From JBOFFC01 sp051648405 (GTDB lineage: Bacteria; Planctomycetota; Planctomycetia; Pirellulales; Lacipirellulaceae): a DNA stretch of 24,022 nucleotides. This document shows, piece by piece, positions 15,094-22,131 of the stretch. The DNA lies in the NCBI GenBank assembly GCA_051648405.1, contig JBOFFC010000140.1:1-24022 (forward strand). Reading direction: 5' to 3'. A model generated the notes under the pieces. It had not been told where the DNA came from, made no database searches, and saw only the letters and a program-made list of their open reading frames with translations. The stretch's first letter is position 1. Every line of letters starts with the position of its first letter. Position numbers and translations under genes: made by a program.

Positions 15094-16381
15094 CCTCCCT
15101 AACGGCGGCATTGTCGCAACGCCGACAGATGCAGTTCGCTTACACTGTTCACTCTCATCTCTAAAGGTTGCATCAAGTGGCTTTGTAGACGCCCGTGTTG
15201 GTAGCGTTGCTGGAGCTAACTCGGTGCTGCTTCGCGAGCTTCTGAAGTACGTTGAGCGACTTACGTTCGCTTCTAAGCCGGAGTTCGTTGACCCACGCCC
15301 GTCTGTTAGTGCTCTGCCTTACGCCTCGCGCCTTGACTTCGTTGACTGCACCAACCGGCGAACGGAAGCATTCCGTGGAGCGGTTTGTCATCTGCGCAGC
15401 TCACACATCGAGCGGATTTATGGTGCCGTCAACGCGCACACCTATCACCGTAGGATAGTTTCGGCCTTGAAGGCAGTTGACGCCGACATCGATCTGTGGC
15501 TCGGTGACTGGGCGCGTGGTCGCGGGAGCCGTCCCGTCGTTAGCTTTGTTCAAGGTCCCCCTGGCACTGATGCCCGGTCGATATTCACGAGGCGGCAGTT
15601 GCTGGAACGTCTCTGCGGAAGATGGGCGTGGCAGACTTTTGCCGCAGCCGCTCGGTGGCGACTCGGCCCGGGATTACCACCGTTCCGCCATTCGGACCAC
15701 GTAATCGTCGGCAGCGAGTGGTCACGCCGGAAACTCATCGAGTGCTATGGATTCCGTTCGGAGGCTACCCACGCATTGCCATATCCCATCGACCTTTGCT
15801 CGTTCAGACCTTCGAGCCGCCCCCGCGAGGCTTCCGGACGGCTCCGCGTGCTTTGGCTGGGACGCTTTGCGCCACGCAAACGCCTGGACGTGTTTCTTGA
15901 TGGACTTGCACTTGCGATCAAGGACGGTGTCGATGCAGAGGCGTGGGTCGTCGGTCAGTCCGCATTCGCCGCCGGGTTCGAGAAGCTCCTCCACGAGTTT
16001 CCGTTCAGGGATCGTTTGCGCCATTGGCCGAGTGTCCCGAGGTCAGAGGTTCCAGAGATGCTGGCCCAGGTTGATGTCCTTGCGCAACCAAGCGACGAAG
16101 AGAACTTCGGAGCGTCCGTGGCTGAAGCGTTGGCGTGCGGCGTGCCTGCGATCGTCGGCGCTACAAACGGCACAGCGGACTACATCTGCGAGCGATCGGT
16201 CCGGCTCCGCGATGATTCTCCGAGCACGTTCGCAAGCGCGCTCGCGGACGTAGCGCTTGCGAAGCGGAACGGCGTGCTGACGGACCGCTCGCCGAGCCGG
16301 AACGCTGCGGAACGGCACTTCGATCCGGCCGCGCTGGTGATTCGGCTTATGTCAGTCTTAGATGCGGCCATGAAGAAGTGA
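15086..16381 (+). CDS. GT4 family glycosyltransferase (1)
   Basis: This retaining GT-B enzyme (431 aa from the chosen start) has RLRVLWLGRFAPRKRLD (252-268), the start of the donor-binding domain, and the catalytic pair E339-x7-E347 in EENFGASVAEALACGVPAIV. The N-terminal domain is divergent: only SSGFVDARVGSVAGANSVL (30-48) and HVIVGSEWSRRKLIE (205-219) are readily placed. GTG 15086 is preferred because it overlaps the previous stop as GTGTCTAA; an in-frame TTG at 15029 would add 19 residues. The gene overlaps the next one as GTGA. It probably adds one sugar to the growing chain; specificity is unknown. Confidence 0.87.
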   Translation: MSNLPNGGIVATPTDAVRLHCSLSSLKVASSGFVDARVGSVAGANSVLLRELLKYVERLTFASKPEFVDPRPSVSALPYASRLDFVDCTNRRTEAFRGAVCHLRSSHIERIYGAVNAHTYHRRIVSALKAVDADIDLWLGDWARGRGSRPVVSFVQGPPGTDARSIFTRRQLLERLCGRWAWQTFAAAARWRLGPGLPPFRHSDHVIVGSEWSRRKLIECYGFRSEATHALPYPIDLCSFRPSSRPREASGRLRVLWLGRFAPRKRLDVFLDGLALAIKDGVDAEAWVVGQSAFAAGFEKLLHEFPFRDRLRHWPSVPRSEVPEMLAQVDVLAQPSDEENFGASVAEALACGVPAIVGATNGTADYICERSVRLRDDSPSTFASALADVALAKRNGVLTDRSPSRNAAERHFDPAALVIRLMSVLDAAMKK

Positions 16382-17454
16382 GCGAAGCACGTCACCTTCC
16401 GTACCTTCCGTTGGCTTGGCGAACCAGCGCTCGCGTGACCGCGATGCCCACAGTCTCCGTCGTCCTGCCGACGTACCGGCGGCCCGACATGCTGCGGCTC
16501 TGCCTCGCCGCGCTGCTGAAGCAAACGCTGCCGCCGATCGAGGTGTGCGTCGGCCGCCGAGCAAACGACGCTGAATCGGCAGTTGTGCTCGCTGAGTTTC
16601 AAGTATTGTCTCCTGGGATCATCAAGGACGTCAGCATCGGCTCGGAGGACAACTTCCTCGCTTCCCTCAACGCATCACTCGCAGCGACGACGGGTGAGCT
16701 TGTGGCCCTGACCGACGACGACGCCGAAGCGCCCATCGACTGGCTGCAGAAGTTGGCGAGCGCGTTTAGCGATCGAGCAATCGCCGGCGTAGGCGGACGA
16801 GACGACCAGCCACACGAGGCATGGAACGAGTTAGTGGTAGGCGAACGTAAATGGTGGGGAAAAGTCATTGGCAACCACCATCTCGGACATGGACCGCCGC
16901 GTGACGTTGATGTGCTGAAAGGAGTCAACTGCTGTTTTCGAGGCGACGTACTTCGGAGCATCGGGTTTGAACGTGCGCTGCGTGGCAGAGGAAACGTCAC
17001 GCATACGGAGATGCACCTGTGCTTCCGACTGCGACAGGATGGATACAGACTAATTTATGATCCGTCGATCCGAGTTGCCCATCACGTCGCCCCGAGGAAA
17101 GACGGAGACATAAACGCGCGGGGCGGGTTCGAACGTGAGTCATTCATTGATGGCGTCCACAACGGAGCACTTGCGATGCTGATGTACTCATCGCTAGTAC
17201 GGCGTCAGATTTTCCGATGCTGGCAGTTCTTCATCGGGACTCGATCCGACCCTGGCTTGCTGCAAGTCGTCCGCTTAGCAATCCACGGCGTTCCGCTTGG
17301 TCGCGCATTGGAACGTTTCTTCGCGACCCGCGAAGGCTGTGCTGAGGCTGAGCGGACGTACTCTGCGACGACCGGTCCGGCGACCTTCGGAAGCGTGCGA
17401 CGTGAAGTACGCAACTCCAACCCGACAGTCAGCGCGAGCGAACCCGGTCGATGA
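16378..17454 (+). CDS. GT2 family glycosyltransferase (3), possibly chimeric
   Basis: The protein (358 aa) has GT-A motifs VSVVLPTYRRPDMLRLCLAA (26-45), the metal-binding ALTDDDAEAP (110-119), a GVNCCFRGD acceptor-site segment (182-190) and THTEMHLCFRLRQDGY (208-223). The usual VVDDGSTD segment is replaced by VCVGRRANDAES (56-67). Such a change occurs in some GT2 subfamilies, where a later Asp may serve. GTG 16378 gives the GTGA overlap typical here, but adds 22 residues before the fold. ATG 16444 (Met23) is the natural start of the domain and an equally good choice. Codons from 16453 to 16557 are almost all G/C-ended (one exception), while from 16558 on 12 of 19 codons end in A/T. The region before 16440 is also mixed, leaving an isolated G/C-ended island. 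Confidence 0.85.
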   Translation: MSEARHLPYLPLAWRTSARVTAMPTVSVVLPTYRRPDMLRLCLAALLKQTLPPIEVCVGRRANDAESAVVLAEFQVLSPGIIKDVSIGSEDNFLASLNASLAATTGELVALTDDDAEAPIDWLQKLASAFSDRAIAGVGGRDDQPHEAWNELVVGERKWWGKVIGNHHLGHGPPRDVDVLKGVNCCFRGDVLRSIGFERALRGRGNVTHTEMHLCFRLRQDGYRLIYDPSIRVAHHVAPRKDGDINARGGFERESFIDGVHNGALAMLMYSSLVRRQIFRCWQFFIGTRSDPGLLQVVRLAIHGVPLGRALERFFATREGCAEAERTYSATTGPATFGSVRREVRNSNPTVSASEPGR

Positions 17455-18857
17455 ACGCGCTCGCAACCCTCGAGATGACCGACGGCGGGATGCGGTTTAC
17501 GCTCTGCGCCGCGGTCCTGGCGCCTGCCGCGTTGCTGGCGCTGCGGAGGTCGAGCTACCTCATCGACTACTACATCGTCGTTGTGTGTCTGAACCGGCTC
17601 GTCCGGCGGCTGCTCGACTGGTCAGAGGGGCAGTACGACGACAAGCCTATCACCAGCCTATTGGCGATGGTCATCGGCGGCTTCGCGGCGCTCGCCGTGC
17701 TGTCGGAGTACACGCGGCTGGGGCCGCGACTTCAGCGTGTCGTGCAGTACCTGGGCGCCGCGCTCGGGTACGCGTTCGTCGTGGGTCTGGGGAACGGGAC
17801 CGGTGCGGTCTTTGCCTTGATGGACTACGTGATGCCGTTCGGCCTGATGCTCTACGGAGCGGCGATCCGCGTCGATGTCGCGACGTTCGATCGCTGGATC
17901 AAGACAATGGGCGTCTGCGCCATCGGCGTTGCCCTGTACGGCTGGTACCAGTGGGCGGTGGTCCCAGCGTGGGACGAGACGTGGCTCAATTGGAGCAAGA
18001 TGTGGAGCTCGATGGGGCAACCGATCCCATTCCAGATGGGGATCTGCTCGACGCTCGAGTCCCGCGGGCCGTTCGCCTGGTTTATGGCCGCCGCCGCGCT
18101 GCCGATGATCGCCGCAAACCGTTGGCGCCGCGTCGCGGGATGGGCCGGCGTAGCGATGCTGGTCGCGGTCACCTTGCCTTCGACGGTTAGGTCTTCCTGG
18201 GCGATCTTGCTCGTCGGCGCCGTGGCGTACGCCGCTCTGCGCGGCGGGACCAGCCTGTTCCGCGTCGGCGTCGTGCTCGTCGGACTCGTCGCTGGCGGCA
18301 TGTCGCTCGTCAGCTACCTCCCCGAGTCCGAGCGGCTTATCGCCCGCGCCGAATCCGTTACCGACCTTCAGAACGACGGCTCGTTCCAGGGACGTGTTGA
18401 GATCGCGACCGCCGGCTTCGGGGTGTTGCTGTCGCGGCCCCAAGGGTACGGACTCGGCTCCACGGGCATGTCGGGAAAAGTTGGCGGCCAAGCGGGAGTG
18501 ATCGGCGACAACGGCGTCTGGGAGTTAGTTGCGAACTTCGGCGCACCGGGGTTGGTGCTGCTCTTCGCCGGCTTCGGGATCCTCGTGACCGACACCTATC
18601 GGACGCTCCGCGCAACGCGCTCCGAGCACGCTTGCCTTGCTCTTGCGCAGCTCTGCTCGGGTGTGGCGGGCATGGTGTTCGCCAACTGGCTGTCCGGACC
18701 GTACGCCGGGCTCTCGTTGATGACGTTCGGCGCGGTACTCGCCCAGACGCCTAGAACAGCGCGGAGCAACGTGCGTGCGGCGGCGCCCCGCTCGGCCTCA
18801 TCACCAACGGCAAAGCCGCTGCACGTCCGGACGTCGCCCCCGAGCCCATCCCCGTGA
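17451..18857 (+). CDS. O-antigen ligase / polymerase-like membrane protein (WaaL/Wzy family)
   Basis: The 468-aa polytopic protein has about ten to twelve predicted membrane helices, for example at about 15-35, 75-93, 105-122, 155-172, 213-231, 237-255, 258-273, 276-296, 364-388 and 402-420. A larger extracytoplasmic loop around 180-212 is rich in Trp. A second segment, SFQGRVEIATAGFGVLLSRP (321-340) followed by GYGLGSTG, resembles the conserved region of the O-antigen ligase (Wzy_C) family. These enzymes join undecaprenyl-linked polysaccharide to an acceptor or polymerise repeat units. With an ABC exporter in the same unit, a ligase role is more likely than a Wzy polymerase role, but sequence alone does not decide. 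The last 25 residues are Pro/Ser/Arg-rich and disordered. It overlaps both neighbours by 4 nt. Confidence 0.85.
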   Translation: MNALATLEMTDGGMRFTLCAAVLAPAALLALRRSSYLIDYYIVVVCLNRLVRRLLDWSEGQYDDKPITSLLAMVIGGFAALAVLSEYTRLGPRLQRVVQYLGAALGYAFVVGLGNGTGAVFALMDYVMPFGLMLYGAAIRVDVATFDRWIKTMGVCAIGVALYGWYQWAVVPAWDETWLNWSKMWSSMGQPIPFQMGICSTLESRGPFAWFMAAAALPMIAANRWRRVAGWAGVAMLVAVTLPSTVRSSWAILLVGAVAYAALRGGTSLFRVGVVLVGLVAGGMSLVSYLPESERLIARAESVTDLQNDGSFQGRVEIATAGFGVLLSRPQGYGLGSTGMSGKVGGQAGVIGDNGVWELVANFGAPGLVLLFAGFGILVTDTYRTLRATRSEHACLALAQLCSGVAGMVFANWLSGPYAGLSLMTFGAVLAQTPRTARSNVRAAAPRSASSPTAKPLHVRTSPPSPSP

Positions 18858-19558
18858 TGCAGCAACTTAAGCAGCTCCTCAAGAGAGCCCTTCTCCCAAA
18901 CGGGACCCACCCGCGGCGGATCCGTGGCGGCGCGCTTCGCGGACGGCGGTTCCACCTCGACCTCCAAGCCGATACGCAATGCTGGCGGGGCGTGTACGAG
19001 CAGGAGCTCCAGGCGTGGCTCACGCGGGTCGTACGCCCGGAGTCAGTCTGCCTCGACGTAGGGGCGGCCGAGGGTTGGGTGACCCTCCAAATAGCGCTCC
19101 TCGCCACGCAAGGGACAACCGACGCCTTCGAGCCCTCGGCCCGTGGCGACTGGATCGACCGCAACTTGGCGCTGAACGCCGACCGGCCCCTCGGCGCCGT
19201 GACGATCCAGCGCACCCTCGTCGGCGCCGTTGACTCTTCGCCCCAGGGCGACGTTCCCGGAATGATCTCTCTCGACCGGTACGCCCGAGAGCAAGGGATT
19301 GAACGCGTCGATGTTCTCAAGATCGACGTGGACGGGCCCGAGCTTGAAGTGCTCGACGGCGCGAACTGGTTGCTGCAAAACCTGCGGCCCGCCGTGTGCG
19401 TCGAGGCGCACTCGCACGACCTGCTCCGCGGCACGCTCGAACGCCTTGAACGCGCAGGATACGCGTGCCGCGTGGTCGAGCCCCCGGCGCACGAGCATCG
19501 GCCGCTCGGGTACAACCCGACGGTGTTCGCTGAGGCGAACCCAGGCCAACGCCCGTGA
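18854..19558 (+). CDS. FkbM-family methyltransferase (3)
   Basis: The 234-aa protein is shorter than its two relatives in this cluster. Motif I is VCLDVGAAEGW (65-75), with an acidic residue in AFEPS (91-95). The family signature is VLKIDVDGPELEVLDGA (154-170), with Asp in place of the usual Glu in IDxEG. The first codon may be GTG 18854 or the next codon ATG 18857; GTG gives the standard GTGA overlap with the ligase-like gene. The protein likely methylates a glycan hydroxyl, but with three FkbM proteins present the division of labour is unknown. The 3' end overlaps the acetyltransferase-like gene by 4 nt. Confidence 0.84.
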   Translation: MMQQLKQLLKRALLPNGTHPRRIRGGALRGRRFHLDLQADTQCWRGVYEQELQAWLTRVVRPESVCLDVGAAEGWVTLQIALLATQGTTDAFEPSARGDWIDRNLALNADRPLGAVTIQRTLVGAVDSSPQGDVPGMISLDRYAREQGIERVDVLKIDVDGPELEVLDGANWLLQNLRPAVCVEAHSHDLLRGTLERLERAGYACRVVEPPAHEHRPLGYNPTVFAEANPGQRP

Positions 19559-20028
19559 CCAGCGCCCCACAGCGGCTGTGGTCGGCTTCGCGATGGCTCC
19601 ATCAAGCGGGGTTGCGCCCTCTCGCGCGCGCAGTAAAGGGCGTGAACTACTTCCTGCACGGGGCGCTTCTCCCGGCGGAAGCGGTCGTCGGACGGGGGCT
19701 TCGGCTCGACCACTACGCCCTCGGCGTGGTGATCCATCCGAACGTGACGATCGGCGACGACTGCCGAATCTATCACCACGTCACGATCGCCGGTGAGATG
19801 CCCGTCGGTGCGACGGAACGCGTCGTGATCGGCAACCGCGTGACTATCGGTACGCACGCCGTCATTCTGCCGCGCCCCTACGCCGGCCTAACGATCGGCG
19901 ACGACGCAGTAGTCGGAGCAGGCGCGGTCGTCACCCGCGACGTTCCCGCCGGAGCGGTGGTCGCCGGCGTGCCGGCGAAGGTAATTCGTTCGCGGTCCGA
20001 GACGACGGCCGGCGCCGCCGCGCCGTGA
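19555..20028 (+). CDS. Serine acetyltransferase-like hexapeptide-repeat acyltransferase
   Basis: The 157-aa protein has a left-handed beta-helix with hexapeptide repeats from about residue 45 to 140 (VVIHPNVTIGDDCRIYHHVTI at 58-78, VVIGNRVTIGTHAVI at 90-104, and GAGAVVTRDVPAGAVVAGVP at 121-140). LDH at 51-53 aligns with the catalytic IDH of CysE-type serine acetyltransferases. It lacks most of the N-terminal helical domain of CysE (about 260-270 aa). Short CysE-like proteins in polysaccharide clusters commonly acetylate sugars, so sugar O-acetylation is the favoured role here, while cysteine biosynthesis is less likely. It starts with GTG overlapping the previous stop and ends with TGA overlapping a small frame at 20025. 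Confidence 0.83.
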   Translation: MTSAPQRLWSASRWLHQAGLRPLARAVKGVNYFLHGALLPAEAVVGRGLRLDHYALGVVIHPNVTIGDDCRIYHHVTIAGEMPVGATERVVIGNRVTIGTHAVILPRPYAGLTIGDDAVVGAGAVVTRDVPAGAVVAGVPAKVIRSRSETTAGAAAP

Positions 20029-20141
20029 GAACAATCGTCGTGGACGTCGATGCGAAACGCAAGCGGAGCCAGTCCATCGACGCGTCCAACGTTTCGACCG
20101 CCACTCTAGCGGCACACCCTGACACTGAAGGTAGCCCGTGA
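20025..20141 (+). CDS. Small ORF of 38 codons, unrecognised
   Basis: This frame starts at GTG 20025, overlapping the acetyltransferase stop as GTGA. It ends at TGA 20139-20141, overlapping the next gene's GTG start as GTGA. Both junctions thus have exactly the 4-nt form used by most genes in this train, and it fills the only sizeable gap (109 bp). The peptide begins MRTIVVDVDA, has a basic patch KRKR at 11-14, and ends in a Ser/Thr/Ala-rich, Gly-Ser-Pro tail. There is no transmembrane helix and I recognise no family. It may be a true small protein, a coupling ORF that carries ribosomes to the next gene, a remnant, or chance. Confidence 0.35.
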   Translation: MRTIVVDVDAKRKRSQSIDASNVSTATLAAHPDTEGSP

Positions 20142-20971
20142 CCGCCGAGACAACGCTTGCAACCGGGGTACGGTCGCAACTCATCAACGGCGTTCATTGC
20201 CATCTGGACGAAGCTGCGCTAGCGGCCGATGACCTTGCAGAAGTCGAGGCGTATCGACGCACAGCCACCGAGCGGAGCGAGCACGTTGGCCGCGAGCTGT
20301 TTGCCGACTTGGTTCACAAGAGCAACTTCATCAAGACGTTTGAGGACGTCCGACCGCTTCTTGCCGTTGAACCAGGGCGCCGCGTTCTTGAGCTGGGGGC
20401 TGGCCAAGGATGGGCTAGCACGCTGCTCAAGGCCGACTATCCAACCGCGTATATCGTCGCCAGCGATCTTGCGCCGGATGCTCTTCCATTCAGTACGAAC
20501 TACGAACGTCTTCTCGACGCGCGCATTGACGAGAAATGGGCGTTTGACTGCCGGGCGATGCCGTTCGCTGACAACCAATTCGACACCGTCTTCACGTTCG
20601 CGGCGTTCCACCACTTCGGCGAGAGCGGCGACTACAGCCGCTGTCTGTCGGAGATCGTTCGCCTACTGAAGCCAGGGGGTCGAGCGGTGTTTCTCTACGA
20701 ACCATCGGCTCCACGCTACCTCTACAAGCGGGCGTACCGACGCGTCAACAGACGTCGCGAGTCCGATGGCGTCGCGGAGGACGTCCTTGTCGTTGGCGAC
20801 CTTCGAACGATGGTGGAACGCCTTGGGGCCACACTCGAGGTGTGCCCGTATCCCCAGCCACGATGGCGAGAAGGAGTCTCGCAGACGCTCTACTACGCTG
20901 TTGTCTCTCGGTTGCCGCAAGCGTATCGGTTTCTTGTCTCCACCGTGACTCTCGTGATCCGTAAGCCGTGA
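20138..20971 (+). CDS. Class I SAM-dependent methyltransferase (Methyltransf_11-like)
   Basis: The protein (277 aa) has VLELGAGQGWASTLL (83-97) as SAM motif I and VASDLAPDAL (107-116) with the ribose-binding Asp. CRAMPFADNQFDTVFTFAAF (138-157) follows, then LLKPGG (176-181). The arrangement is that of Methyltransf_11-type enzymes. An N-terminal segment of 75 residues precedes the fold. GTG 20138 is preceded by GAAGGT (20127-20132), 5 nt away, a fair Shine-Dalgarno site. The gene overlaps the next GT4 gene as GTGA. It is the second non-FkbM methyltransferase of the unit. The substrate is probably a sugar or lipid-linked intermediate, but is not determined. Confidence 0.87.
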   Translation: MTAETTLATGVRSQLINGVHCHLDEAALAADDLAEVEAYRRTATERSEHVGRELFADLVHKSNFIKTFEDVRPLLAVEPGRRVLELGAGQGWASTLLKADYPTAYIVASDLAPDALPFSTNYERLLDARIDEKWAFDCRAMPFADNQFDTVFTFAAFHHFGESGDYSRCLSEIVRLLKPGGRAVFLYEPSAPRYLYKRAYRRVNRRRESDGVAEDVLVVGDLRTMVERLGATLEVCPYPQPRWREGVSQTLYYAVVSRLPQAYRFLVSTVTLVIRKP

Positions 20972-22131
20972 CGCGGGGATGTCGCCCGCTCGTCGCCGTC
21001 TCTCAGCACCTCACGCGCAACCACGGCCAAGGGAAGATCAATCTCGAGCTGCTTCTGCGATTGGCGCGCAGAGGTTGGCCCATCGACGCGGTCTGCTCGT
21101 GGCTCGAACCGTGCGCGACAACGGACCCCATGGTCCGATGGCGCCGGGTCTTCGTCCCGAAGCGAGCGCCGACGAACTGGCTGCGGTGCGAGCTCTTTCG
21201 CCACCAGGCTCAGCGGGCGACTCGGGGCGGAGCGCCCGTCGCGCTGAACAACGGCGCCGCCGCGGTCGTTCCTTCGCTGCTGAACGTGGCGATGTTCGTC
21301 CACTCGGCGTGGGTCCGCGACGCAAACGGGCCGCGCTGGTCCGCTAGCCCGCGGGCCGCGTTGCAGGCCGCGTTCAGCGCTCACCAAAGCCGCCTCGAGA
21401 AGCGGGCGTTCCGTGTTGCGGAGCACGTCGTCGCGCTCTCGGATCGGGTGCGGTCCGAGCTCGTCGAGCACTGCGGCATCGACCAAGACCGGGTGACGGT
21501 CATCCCGCCGGGCGTCGATGCCGACGCCTTTCGTCCGATCGATGAGTGCGAAGAAAACGAGTTGCGACGCGCCTGCCGGCTCCCGGCGAAAGACGATCGA
21601 CCGCTCGCCCTGTTCGTCGGCGAGATCCGCAGCGCCCGCAAGAACCTTGACCTTGTGCTAGAGTCCCTCGTCGGTCAGCCGGACTGGCTTCTGGCGGTCC
21701 TTGGCAGCGCGACGGGAAGCCCCTACCCCGCGATGGCCCAGCGCCTGGGGATCGCCGATCGGGTTATCTTTCTCGGCCATCAAGACGACGTCCCCACGCT
21801 GATGCGCGGAGGCGACCTGTTCGTTTTCCCGACACACTACGAGCCGTTTGGGCTCGTGGTGACGGAGGCGATGTCGTCGGGCCTTCCGGTGGTCGTCACG
21901 GCGCAGGCAGGAGCGGCGTGCGTGGTCCAGCACGGCCGCGACGGTTGGGTGCTCGCGGACGGGTCCGATCGAGCGGGGCTCGACGCCGCCTTCACGGAAG
22001 CGAGCGACCCAGAGCATCGACGCACGATCGGCCGCCAGGCGAGGGGATCGGCCGAGCTGCACACCTGGGACGACATGACCGACGCATACGAGCGCTTGCT
22101 GACGCGCTTCGGGTGTGACGCCGCAGGGTGA
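20968..22131 (+). CDS. GT4 family glycosyltransferase (2)
   Basis: The 387-aa GT-B retaining enzyme has an N-terminal acceptor domain with VAVSQHLTRNHGQGKINLEL (9-28) containing the Gly-rich loop. VVALSDRVRSELVEH (154-168) and VIPPGVDADAF (178-188) follow. The donor domain holds FVGEIRSARKNLDLV (216-230) and the catalytic pair E292-x7-E300 in YEPFGLVVTEAMSSGLPVVV. Length and motif order are complete. The start GTG 20968 overlaps the methyltransferase stop and the end overlaps the next GT4 gene, both as GTGA. Codon use is strongly G/C-biased, host-like. The sugar is unknown. Confidence 0.92.
   Translation: MTRGCRPLVAVSQHLTRNHGQGKINLELLLRLARRGWPIDAVCSWLEPCATTDPMVRWRRVFVPKRAPTNWLRCELFRHQAQRATRGGAPVALNNGAAAVVPSLLNVAMFVHSAWVRDANGPRWSASPRAALQAAFSAHQSRLEKRAFRVAEHVVALSDRVRSELVEHCGIDQDRVTVIPPGVDADAFRPIDECEENELRRACRLPAKDDRPLALFVGEIRSARKNLDLVLESLVGQPDWLLAVLGSATGSPYPAMAQRLGIADRVIFLGHQDDVPTLMRGGDLFVFPTHYEPFGLVVTEAMSSGLPVVVTAQAGAACVVQHGRDGWVLADGSDRAGLDAAFTEASDPEHRRTIGRQARGSAELHTWDDMTDAYERLLTRFGCDAAG

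Noticed and set aside
17297..18190. A 297-codon plus-strand frame overlapping the GT2 and ligase-like genes
   Set aside because: It is out of frame with both, Arg-rich, and lacks membrane helices or motifs, while the overlapped frames are clear.
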